From Actinomycetes bacterium (lineage in GTDB: Bacteria; Actinomycetota; Actinomycetes; Propionibacteriales; Propionibacteriaceae): DNA of 13,440 bases. Shown here in pieces: positions 1-5,832 of this stretch (positions within the stretch are counted from its first letter, which is position 1; every line of letters starts with the position of its first letter). The position numbers and the translations under genes are program-made. The notes beneath the pieces were generated by a model, which had not been told where the DNA came from, made no database searches, and saw nothing but the letters and a program-made list of their open reading frames with translations. The stretch is taken from contig JAEZHJ010000159.1 of NCBI GenBank assembly GCA_023436925.1, forward strand, positions 1 to 13,440. The letters are read 5' to 3'.

Positions 1-204
1 ATGGACGCCGAGGCGATCGCGATCTTCGACGACGCTGTCGAACACAGCGGCCTGCCCGAGGATCCGGCGCTACGCGCGACCCTCAAGGCCTACTGGGCCT
101 GGGCGACCCGGACGACAATGGCCGCCCACCCCGCCTCCGCCGACGAGGTCCCGACGGGCCTGACGATCCCCCGATGGTCGTGGGACGGCCCCGTCGAGCA
201 TTGA
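1..204 (+). CDS. C-terminal part of a group II truncated haemoglobin-like protein (5' end outside window)
   Basis: The open frame runs from the first base of the window to a TGA at 202-204 and gives 67 residues. The ATG at base 1 is probably an internal methionine, because the visible part matches only the end of the truncated-haemoglobin (group II, TrHbO-like) fold: a helix with a Gly-Leu-Pro-x-Asp-Pro turn (about residues 17-22), the helix around YWAWATRTTMAAHPAS, and the closing IPRWSWDG. Actinobacterial members of this family usually end with a similar PRW-x-W motif. The haem-binding histidine and distal residues would lie upstream and cannot be checked. The family handles oxygen or nitric oxide. 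The gene converges on the NYN gene and is not part of the ethanolamine operon. The family call is from memory of the motif and is moderately sure. Confidence 0.6.
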   Translation: MDAEAIAIFDDAVEHSGLPEDPALRATLKAYWAWATRTTMAAHPASADEVPTGLTIPRWSWDGPVEH

Positions 205-213
205 GTCAGACAT

Positions 214-257
214 CCCGGTGTGGGAGTCAGCTCGTGGGCGGGAGCGACCGCACCGGG
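214..257. terminator. Inverted repeat between convergent genes, possible bidirectional terminator
   Basis: CCCGGTGTGG (214-223) pairs with CCGCACCGGG (248-257) over 10 base pairs with one G-U wobble (on the plus-strand RNA), around a 24-base loop. It sits in the 66-base gap between the stops of the globin fragment (204) and the NYN gene (271), where a terminator for both is expected. No U-tract follows, so it is a weak call; high-GC bacteria often lack the tract. Confidence 0.35.
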
Positions 258-270
258 CCGCCGTCCTGAC

Positions 271-963
271 CTACTTCGCGGGAGAGAGCCGCACCTCCAC
301 GTTGGTGGTGCCCTCGTGGCGGAACTCGTACCCGGGCAGGGTCTTGAGGACCTTGGTCCAGCTCGCCTTGCCATGGTCCTTGGCGGCCTGGCCGTGCTGC
401 TGGCGCATGTGGTTGGCGACCGCGCCCACCCTCACCCAACCGTGCTTGTCGGCGTTCTTCCTGATCGCGGCCGCGACCAGTTCCGCCAGCGTCGGCGGCG
501 CCTTGGCGGCGGGCTTGGGTGCCGCCGGGGGCGGGTCGGAGATGGTCACGAAGGTGCTGCAGGCGACGCGGAAGGACTCGGGTGTGTTGGTCCGTCCGAA
601 GCCGACCACCGTGGCCCCACGCTCCCGCAGGAAATGAGCCAGCGGCGCGTAGTCGCTATCACTGGAGACCAGCGCGTAGACGCCCGGGCGGAGGGTGTGG
701 TGCAGGTCCACGGCGTCGATCGCCAGCGCGAGATCGGTCGCGTTCTTGCCCTTGACCGGATCGGATTGCTGGACGGGCCGGATACCGCGCTTGGCCAGCA
801 CCGCGTCCCACGACTTCAGTCCCGGCTTGAACCAGTTGCCGTAGGCGCGTCGAATGGTGACCTCGCCGTACTCGCTGAGCGCGGCGAGGATCTTGTCCAG
901 ACTGCCCGACGCGGCATTGTCGGCGTCGATCAGCAGCGCAACCCCGGGGGTGAGATCAGTCAC
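271..963 (-). CDS. NYN-domain (PIN-like) putative ribonuclease with C-terminal OST-HTH/LOTUS domain
   Basis: The protein has 230 residues from the GTG at 963 (232 from the GTG at 969). Residues about 5-140 form a NYN domain of the LabA/DUF88 type: the acidic signature IDADN (12-16), a GNW motif, KGKNATD (71-77) and SSDSDY (100-105) supply the aspartates that bind metal in this PIN-like nuclease fold. A Pro/Ala-rich linker (about 143-156) leads to a C-terminal OST-HTH (LOTUS) winged-helix domain (about 157-229), thought in this family to bind RNA. The usual inference is RNA processing or decay; substrate unknown. I prefer the start at 963 because no Shine-Dalgarno sequence precedes either GTG, while a TAGCGT (-10-like) ends six bases before 963, as in leaderless actinobacterial genes. 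It lies 50 bases or more downstream of pta, beyond a stem-loop, so is probably a separate unit. Confidence 0.85.
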   Translation of the reverse strand: MTDLTPGVALLIDADNAASGSLDKILAALSEYGEVTIRRAYGNWFKPGLKSWDAVLAKRGIRPVQQSDPVKGKNATDLALAIDAVDLHHTLRPGVYALVSSDSDYAPLAHFLRERGATVVGFGRTNTPESFRVACSTFVTISDPPPAAPKPAAKAPPTLAELVAAAIRKNADKHGWVRVGAVANHMRQQHGQAAKDHGKASWTKVLKTLPGYEFRHEGTTNVEVRLSPAK

Positions 964-969
964 GACCAC

Positions 970-975
970 ACGCTA
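970..975 (-). promoter_or_regulatory. Putative -10 element for a leaderless NYN transcript
   Basis: On the minus strand TAGCGT fits the TANNNT pattern of actinobacterial -10 boxes and lies six bases before the GTG at 963-961, the spacing at which the start codon would itself be the first transcribed base. No clear -35 box was recognised. Short motifs like this are common by chance. Confidence 0.3.
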
Positions 976-991
976 GTGAGGCCGGGGTCAG

Positions 992-1019
992 CGGAGGGGC
1001 GAACCGCCCGGTTCCTCCG
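992..1019 (-). terminator. Stem-loop directly after pta, likely end of the eut operon
   Basis: In the minus-strand RNA, CGGAGG (1019-1014) pairs with CCTCCG (997-992), and just inside it AACC pairs with GGTT around a GGGC loop, leaving a four-base bulge on the 3' side. The structure begins at the base after the pta TGA. There is no U-tract, so termination strength is uncertain, but position and stability fit the end of the ethanolamine operon. Confidence 0.5.
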
Positions 1020-2960
1020 TCAGCCGGCCGCCTGGATCGCGGTGATCGCCACCGTGTTGACGATGTCGGTGACGAGCGCCCCTCGGGAAAGGTCGTTGAC
1101 CGGGCGGTTGAGCCCCTGCAGGACCGGGCCGATCGCCACCGCGCCGGCGCTGCGCTGCACAGCCTTGTAGGTGGTGTTGCCGGTCTGCAGGTCGGGGAAC
1201 ACGAGCACCGTCGCCCGGCCCGCGACCGGAGAGTCCGGAGCCTTTGTCCGGGCCACCGTGGGATCGACCGCCGCGTCGTACTGCAGCGGGCCGTCGACCA
1301 GGAGATGGGGTGCCCACTCCCGGACCAGCCGCGTGGCCTCGACGACCTGTTCGACGTCGGGGCCGGTGCCGGAGGCGCCGGTGGAGTAGGACAGCAGCGC
1401 GACCCGGGGGCTGACGCCGAACTGTTCGGCGGTCGCCGCCGAGGTGATGGCGATCTCGGCCACCTGAGCGGGGGTCGGGTTGGGGTTGACCGCGCAGTCG
1501 CCGAAGACCAGCACCCGATCGGCCAGACACATCAGGAAGACCGAGGAGACGATGGTGGCGTCGGGGCGGGTCTTGATCACCTCCAGGGCCGGACGGATTG
1601 TCTGCGCGGTCGAGTGGACCGCGCCGGAGACCATCCCGTCGGCAAGCTCCTCGGCCACCATCATGGTGCCGAAGTAGCTGACCTCACCCACCCGCTGCCG
1701 GGCCGTCTCGAGGCTGAGCCCCTTGTGGGCGCGCAGTTCGGCCAGCCGCTGCGCGAATCGCTCCCGTAGCGGGCTGGTCTGCGGGTCGATCAGGTCGGCA
1801 CCGGTCAGCTCCAGCCCGAGCTCGGCGGCGCGCGCCCGGATCCGGGACGGGTCACCCAGCAGGGTGAGCCGACAGATCCGCTCGGCGAGCAGCCGGTGGG
1901 CGGCCCGCAGGATCCGGTCCTCCTCCCCTTCGGGCAGGACGATGTGCCGGTCCGCCTCGCGGGCTCGGGTGAGCAGGCGGTGTTCGAAGAGCACGGGGGT
2001 CACCGCGGTGGACCCGAGCGCCGGTGCCGCGAGCAGGCGGTCGAGGTCGTCAGAACCCAGCAACCGACGGGCGACCCGCGACTGCCCGGATCCGGTCGTC
2101 GACCCGTCAGCGGACGCCGGCCAGGCAGAGCCGGGCGCGCACAGCAGCGGGGTATGGGGGGCGTACTCGTTCCACAGCGCCTGGATCCCTGCCGGGACCG
2201 GCCCCGCGCCGACCGCGATGGCGGCCTCGGGCAGGGGGAACTTCCCCGTGGCGGCCGCGACCAGAAGACCCAGCGGGACATCCTGGCGGGCGGCGTCGAA
2301 GACCACCTTCGAGGTCGGCCTCACCTTGGGCAGCAGGTCGGCCAGGCCGGCGTCGGCGCGCAGCACCGGGTCCGCGGGGCCGGTGACGCCGTCCTCGACC
2401 AGCACGACCGGCACCGGAAGATCGGTGGGCGGCTCGACCGCTCGGCCGGTCGGGCAGATGGCGATCACACCGACGACCTGGGCCAGGTGCTCTGCGGCCG
2501 TCGCCAGCGCGACATCGCAGCGCAGTCGCAGGTCCTGGGCGGTTCCGGCGGCATCGATCACCAGGATCATCGGCACCTGCAGGTCGGCGGCCAGCCGGGC
2601 ATTCCAGCCGAACTCCACCGGCGCCAGCCCGCAGTCGTAGGAACTGCCGAGGATGACCACCGCGTCCTGGTCCTTCGCGCAGGCGCTGAACCTCGCCAGC
2701 ACCTGCGCTGCTGCTGCCTGATCGCAGAGCAGGTCGGACGCGGTGGTCCCCCAGCGGGGGCGACCATCGTCGGGCTGGTTCGGCGCCGCCAAGGCCGCCA
2801 GCAACGGGTCGATGTCGCCCCGGGCCACGATCGGCCGAAACAGTTCTACCGTGCCGTGCCGGGTCGCCAGTGCGGCCTTCAGCTGGCCGGCCAGATCGGC
2901 CAGCTGCGGGCACGGCCCGGTGGGACACAGGTAGATGGCCTGCGGCCGATCGTGAGTCAT
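1020..2960 (-). CDS. pta: Phosphate acetyltransferase, full-length two-part form
   Basis: The product (646 residues) catalyses acetyl-CoA + phosphate to acetyl phosphate + CoA. The catalytic PTA/PTB domain spans about 320-646 and carries LPEGEEDRILRAA (342-354), the DGMVSGAVHSTAQTIRPALE block (441-460), FGDCAVNPNPT (487-497), SYSTGASGTG (524-533), FPDLQTGNTTYKAVQR (588-603) and LQGLNRPVNDLSRGA (614-628). Residues 1-200 resemble the BioD-like regulatory domain of long Pta proteins, though the P-loop-like segment CPTGPCPQ lacks a Walker lysine; 200-310 are poorly conserved. Long Pta proteins are usually about 690-715 residues, so the front part is slightly shortened. The ATG overlaps the stop of the preceding small gene (ATGA, 2957-2960) and follows GGGGGAG. 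As last gene of the operon it would recycle CoA and feed acetyl phosphate to an acetate kinase. Canonical eut loci use the short EutD or PduL; neither is visible here, nor is ackA. Confidence 0.93.
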   Translation of the reverse strand: MTHDRPQAIYLCPTGPCPQLADLAGQLKAALATRHGTVELFRPIVARGDIDPLLAALAAPNQPDDGRPRWGTTASDLLCDQAAAAQVLARFSACAKDQDAVVILGSSYDCGLAPVEFGWNARLAADLQVPMILVIDAAGTAQDLRLRCDVALATAAEHLAQVVGVIAICPTGRAVEPPTDLPVPVVLVEDGVTGPADPVLRADAGLADLLPKVRPTSKVVFDAARQDVPLGLLVAAATGKFPLPEAAIAVGAGPVPAGIQALWNEYAPHTPLLCAPGSAWPASADGSTTGSGQSRVARRLLGSDDLDRLLAAPALGSTAVTPVLFEHRLLTRAREADRHIVLPEGEEDRILRAAHRLLAERICRLTLLGDPSRIRARAAELGLELTGADLIDPQTSPLRERFAQRLAELRAHKGLSLETARQRVGEVSYFGTMMVAEELADGMVSGAVHSTAQTIRPALEVIKTRPDATIVSSVFLMCLADRVLVFGDCAVNPNPTPAQVAEIAITSAATAEQFGVSPRVALLSYSTGASGTGPDVEQVVEATRLVREWAPHLLVDGPLQYDAAVDPTVARTKAPDSPVAGRATVLVFPDLQTGNTTYKAVQRSAGAVAIGPVLQGLNRPVNDLSRGALVTDIVNTVAITAIQAAG

Positions 2961-3220
2961 TTCTTCTCCCCCGCCAGCACTCGCTCGATCAGGGCCGCGA
3001 GCCCGGCCGGCTCATGGCCGAGCGCAGCCACCACGCCGGCGTGGACCTGGGCCGCCAGCGGCGGCTCGGGTGTGGTGGTGGAGCAGACCTCGATCCCGAG
3101 ATCCCGTGCGCGTTCGGCGGCCATGTCGGTGAGCAGATCCTGCGGACCGAGCTCGAGGCGGCCCTCGCCGGCACGGGCGAGCGAGTCGATGTCGACAGCA
3201 GTGATGATGCGCCGGCTCAT
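2957..3220 (-). CDS. Small microcompartment-associated protein resembling the EutQ/EutT N-terminal module
   Basis: This 87-residue protein matches no full-length family I recognise. Residues 4-45 follow the pattern I-T-x-x-D-[IV]-x(5,6)-G-x(3)-L-x(6)-T-x-x-A-x(3)-A-x(2)-[LG]-G-[IV], which is also the first 45 residues of EutQ in this operon and is seen at the N-terminus of EutQ and EutT generally. After a Thr/Pro linker (48-54) come two short helices, about 55-67 and 71-84; the last, GLAALIERVLAGE, is amphipathic and looks like an encapsulation peptide. There is no cupin and no adenosyltransferase domain, so it is neither EutQ nor EutT. The start at 3220 is chosen because it overlaps the BMC-T stop (ATGA) and follows GGGAGGA; an upstream in-frame start at 3310 would lie deep inside the BMC-T gene. 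It is coupled on both sides. A structural or recruiting role in the microcompartment is inferred. Confidence 0.8.
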   Translation of the reverse strand: MSRRIITAVDIDSLARAGEGRLELGPQDLLTDMAAERARDLGIEVCSTTTPEPPLAAQVHAGVVAALGHEPAGLAALIERVLAGEKK

Positions 3221-3855
3221 CGCGCGTCCTCCCGCCCGGACAGGGAGCGGATCGCGGTGACCGCGGCGTCGCGGGCGGCCAGGATGTCGGCCTCCGAGCC
3301 CGACATCCACATGCGGCCGTAGATCCCGACCGAGGTCAGATGGTTGAGGAAGACCGGCGCCGCCTTCTCCGCCTCGTTGGCGGCCAGCGCGATGTAGGCG
3401 GCCGGCTCGACCTCCATCACCAGCATGGTCTGGCCGGCCTCGATCATGGTGCCGCCGTTGAACCGGTTGAGCACCTGCGCCTGGCGGGGGTGGACGTTGG
3501 TGATGATCTGCTCGGAGGCGATCGTCGGGCTGACCCGATCGGTCAGCGCTACCCCCAGGTAGTCCAGGACCACGTCGCCGGCCCGCAGCACCTCCGCCTG
3601 CTCGGCGGAATGAACCTCGAACATGCCGAACTGGCGCTCGACGAGCTGAGCGCCCGGCTGCACGTCCACGGCCTTGAGTACCTTGTCGACGACCGGGAAC
3701 ACCGCGTTGCCGGGAGCCATCTCGATGTAGAGGCTGCTCATCCCCTCGATCGGCGGTGAACCCGCCGAGATCGCCCCGACGAAGGCGGCGAACTGGGGCT
3801 GGATCCGGTCCAGGTGGCAGTAGGCGCGCAGCTGGGTGGTCGGCTGGTCGGACAT
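3217..3855 (-). CDS. Tandem-domain microcompartment shell protein (BMC-T), distinct from EutL
   Basis: The 212-residue product contains two BMC folds in tandem, the mark of trimeric shell proteins. The first (about 38-105) reads SLYIEMAPGNAVFPVVDKVL, then KAVDVQPG, LVERQFGMFEVHS and a closing helix; the second (about 140-206) has LVMEVEPAAYIALAANEAEK, then GIYGRMWMSGSEADILAA. A conserved LDRIQPQFAAF segment (15-25) precedes the first fold. It lacks the EutL signatures (PPSETN, TGSQSAC) that are present in the EutL of this operon, so it is a second, unrelated BMC-T. The trimer would form a hexagonal tile with a larger central pore, which could pass cofactors or pathway intermediates. The ATG lies one base after the eutJ stop with GAAGGA five bases ahead, and its own stop overlaps the next start (ATGA). 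The fold is confident; the subfamily is not named here. Confidence 0.85.
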   Translation of the reverse strand: MSDQPTTQLRAYCHLDRIQPQFAAFVGAISAGSPPIEGMSSLYIEMAPGNAVFPVVDKVLKAVDVQPGAQLVERQFGMFEVHSAEQAEVLRAGDVVLDYLGVALTDRVSPTIASEQIITNVHPRQAQVLNRFNGGTMIEAGQTMLVMEVEPAAYIALAANEAEKAAPVFLNHLTSVGIYGRMWMSGSEADILAARDAAVTAIRSLSGREDAR

Positions 3856-3856
3856 G

Positions 3857-4711
3857 TCAATCCTTCGGTTCGGACGAGGTCAGGAGGCGGCCCCAACTGG
3901 CCACCCCCACAGGGGTGACGAGCAACGGCTCGGGAGCGACCTCGCTCGCGATGCCGGTGATCTCGGTCATGATCTGGTCGATCCTGGGGAACGCGCAGGT
4001 GCCGCCGACCAACACGATCCGCTGCACCGCCTGACCCGCGATCGCGGTCCCGACGATCGAAGCGAACTTCTCCAGAACCGGGCGGACCACCGGCAACAGC
4101 GCGGCCTGCCGGGAGGGGTCGACCTTGATCCGCTCCGCCTCCGCCAGGCTCACGCCCAGGGCGCCCGCCACAACCAGGCTGACGTGGGTGCCGCCAGAGG
4201 GCTCATCGATAGTGTGCGCCACGTTGCCGTCCCGCAGGATCGCGATGCCGGTCGTTCCACCGCCGATGTCCACCACGGCGGCGTCCCGCAGACCCAGGAC
4301 AGCGTTGGCCGCGGAGGGTTCGTCGACCACCGCACAGCACTCCAGGCCGGCGGCATCCAGGATGTAGCCGTGCGCCCGGTGGTCGGAGCCCGAGACACCG
4401 GGCGGGATGGTCACCGCCGCGGCGTCCAGTTGGCGGCCGGTGCGGCGCTCCAGTTCGCCGACCAGCCCGATGACGATCTCGATCGCACCGGCGAAGTCCC
4501 AGACCACGCCGTCGCGGACCACGTCGGCCGGCCGGCTGGCGCACGCCAGGGGCCAGCCGTCGGCGTCGGTGACGGTGACGACGATCGAGGCGGTGCCCAG
4601 ATCGACTCCGACCCGGATCGGCAAGCCCGCGGGGATCAGTTCGGGCTGCTGGAGCACCTGCCTGGCCCTGGCCATGAGCGCGGCGGGTGACGAGGTCGCC
4701 TGCGCGGTCAT
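3857..4711 (-). CDS. eutJ: Ethanolamine utilization protein EutJ, Hsp70/actin-fold putative chaperone
   Basis: EutJ proteins (about 280 residues) have the actin/Hsp70 ATPase fold without the substrate-binding half of DnaK; a chaperone role in assembling the ethanolamine microcompartment or its enzymes has been proposed, not proven. This one has 284 residues. The phosphate-1 loop is VGVDLGT (34-40), phosphate-2 is VVDIGGGTTGIAI (146-158), and the adenosine motif is IVLVGGTCAFP (232-242). EPSAANAVLG (131-140) is also typical. The ATG overlaps the eutQ stop as ATGA (4708-4711) and is preceded by CAGGAGG, so the two are translationally coupled. No membrane segment or signal peptide is seen. It might be confused with other Hsp70-like proteins, but length and operon position favour EutJ strongly. 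Confidence 0.93.
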   Translation of the reverse strand: MTAQATSSPAALMARARQVLQQPELIPAGLPIRVGVDLGTASIVVTVTDADGWPLACASRPADVVRDGVVWDFAGAIEIVIGLVGELERRTGRQLDAAAVTIPPGVSGSDHRAHGYILDAAGLECCAVVDEPSAANAVLGLRDAAVVDIGGGTTGIAILRDGNVAHTIDEPSGGTHVSLVVAGALGVSLAEAERIKVDPSRQAALLPVVRPVLEKFASIVGTAIAGQAVQRIVLVGGTCAFPRIDQIMTEITGIASEVAPEPLLVTPVGVASWGRLLTSSEPKD

Positions 4712-5316
4712 CGTGCCTCCTGCCAGTTGGCCGGGAAGGTCACGTAGACGAACTTCGCCCAGGTCGGAGTCTCGAAGGTGATCGAGGACCCCTTGGGGAC
4801 GTAGAACACGTCGCCGGGCCGGCCGACCCGGCCGCCCCCGTCGCCGCCCAGGTGCAGCTCGCCCTCAAGCACGATCTGCACCTCGTCATAGGGAAGGTGC
4901 CAGGCGAAACTGCCCTTGGTGAGCGACATGTAGCCGGCCGCCATCGGCGCGCCGTCCGCTCCGGTGACCACGTCGACGGTGCGGACGTCCTGCCCCGCCG
5001 GTGCCGGCGGGAACGGCTCCAACACCGCCTCGGCCTGACGGACCAGCTTGACCGGAGGCCGCGCTGGGACGGGTCCGCCACCGCCGAGCAGGGATCCGAG
5101 GACGGCCCGGACCCTGGCCACCAGGTCGTCGTCGCCGGCTGGCGACGCCGCCCTGGTGGCACAGGGGTCCGGGTGCTGGTCGGTGAGGATCTTCACGCCG
5201 AGGTCGGCGGCCAGATCCCGGGCGAGCGGTGTGACCACAGCACCGGGAGGAACCCGCAGGCAGCCCTCTGCAGCCGCGCGCTGCACCTCAGCCGACGAGA
5301 TCACCGTGGTGGCCAT
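4708..5316 (-). CDS. eutQ: Ethanolamine utilization protein EutQ (N-terminal module plus cupin)
   Basis: The 202-residue protein has three parts. Residues 4-44 are the EutQ head, beginning VISSAEVQRAAAEG and containing VVTPLARDLAADLGVKI. A Pro/Gly/Ala-rich linker holds one amphipathic helix, DDLVARVRAVLGSLLG (63-78), that looks like an encapsulation peptide. The cupin domain covers about 110-198, with WHLPYDEVQIVLEGELHL (139-156), RPGDVFYVPKGSSITFETPT (166-185) and the EutQ-type ending FPANW. Salmonella EutQ (with EutP) has been reported to have acetate kinase activity and to be needed during anoxic growth on ethanolamine with tetrathionate, so here it may use the acetyl phosphate made by Pta. 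It is somewhat shorter than the enterobacterial protein (about 230). Start: ATG after GGAGAGGTGAAAT, 40 bases past the shell gene. Overlaps eutJ by four bases. Confidence 0.92.
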   Translation of the reverse strand: MATTVISSAEVQRAAAEGCLRVPPGAVVTPLARDLAADLGVKILTDQHPDPCATRAASPAGDDDLVARVRAVLGSLLGGGGPVPARPPVKLVRQAEAVLEPFPPAPAGQDVRTVDVVTGADGAPMAAGYMSLTKGSFAWHLPYDEVQIVLEGELHLGGDGGGRVGRPGDVFYVPKGSSITFETPTWAKFVYVTFPANWQEAR

Positions 5317-5356
5317 ATTTCACCTCTCCGGAACAGGAAACGAATCCGTGTCGGGC

Positions 5357-5650
5357 TCACTCGATCCCGCGGCTGGGCAGGATGATCTCGACGTCGCCGT
5401 GCGGCCGCGGGATCACGTGCACCGAGATCAGCTCGCCGACCCGGCCGGCAGCCGCCGCGCCGGCGTCGGTGGCGGCCTTGACCGCTCCCACGTCACCGCG
5501 GACCATCACGGTCACGTAGGCGGCGCCGATCTGCTCCTTGCCGATCAGCTTGACGTTGGCCGCCTTGACCATCGCGTCAGCGGCCTCGATCGCGCCGATC
5601 AGGCCCTTCGTCTCGACCATGCCGAGCGCGATCATGTTGATATCTGCCAT
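5357..5650 (-). CDS. eutM: BMC-H hexameric shell protein, EutM/PduA type
   Basis: With the start at 5650 the product is 97 residues, a single BMC domain and the usual length of EutM/PduA. Motifs: ALGMVETKGLIGAIEAADAM (8-27), VKLIGKEQIG (33-42), VTVMVRGDVGAVKAATDAGA (46-65) and VHVIPRPHGDVE (77-88). Hexamers tile to form the facets of the shell. The pore loop reads QIGAA where EutM usually has QIGGG and PduA KIGSG. The 5650 start is supported by an excellent Shine-Dalgarno, GAAGGAG seven bases upstream, the strongest in the operon, as fits an abundant shell protein. The frame stays open upstream to an ATG at 5836 that overlaps the stop of the aldehyde dehydrogenase gene, so a 159-residue form with a 62-residue Pro/Ala/Thr-rich extension is possible (separate entry). 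It might equally be labelled pduA-like; context favours eutM. Confidence 0.93.
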   Translation of the reverse strand: MADINMIALGMVETKGLIGAIEAADAMVKAANVKLIGKEQIGAAYVTVMVRGDVGAVKAATDAGAAAAGRVGELISVHVIPRPHGDVEIILPSRGIE

Positions 5651-5657
5651 GGAGGTA

Positions 5658-5664
5658 CTCCTTC
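5658..5664 (-). promoter_or_regulatory. Strong ribosome binding site deciding the eutM start
   Basis: GAAGGAG on the minus strand, seven bases before the ATG at 5650, is a near-ideal Shine-Dalgarno. It supports initiation of the 97-residue BMC-H protein independent of translation arriving from 5836. Confidence 0.7.
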
Positions 5665-5721
5665 GTGTGTTTCCGGCAGACGGGTTCGCCGCCGGCTCCT
5701 GGTTGAGAACTTCGTCAGTCA

Positions 5722-5777
5722 CGACCGGGTCGGTCGAGACCGCTGTCGCCGGCTCTGCCGGCTGGCCCTCAGGGGCC
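5722..5777 (-). repeat. Three consecutive small GC hairpins in the spacer before eutM
   Basis: Three perfect inverted repeats stand in a row: 5722-5736 (six-base stem CGACCG/CGGTCG, three-base loop), 5748-5762 (GCCGGC on both arms, three-base loop) and 5764-5777 (five-base stem GGCCC/GGGCC, four-base loop). They lie between the aldehyde dehydrogenase stop and the eutM start. Such structures can protect or set the processing of the downstream mRNA and so raise the level of a shell protein; that role is inferred. GC-rich DNA forms short stems by chance. Confidence 0.4.
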
Positions 5778-5832
5778 GTCTCGGTGGCGGCAGGTGCCGA
5801 CACCGCGTATTTCGCTGCTTGGGGCTTGGCCC

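Noticed and set aside
220..1170. Long plus-strand open frame opposite the NYN gene and the end of pta
   Set aside because: Arg/Gly/Val-rich shadow of the opposite strand in GC-rich DNA, with no recognisable motif; it crosses two well-supported minus-strand genes.
2957..3220. Calling the small protein EutT or a truncated EutQ
   Set aside because: Only the shared head module is present; the protein has an intact start, ribosome site and stop coupling, so it looks like a complete gene and not a broken remnant.
1896..3260. 454-codon plus-strand open frame opposite pta and the small gene
   Set aside because: Low-complexity Arg/Gly/Gln-rich translation typical of an antisense shadow; the minus strand encodes conserved Pta.
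3221..3310. 30-residue extension of the small EutQ-head protein
   Set aside because: It lies wholly inside the BMC-T gene, is Arg/Gly-rich, and the ATGA overlap with GGGAGGA marks 3220 as the start.
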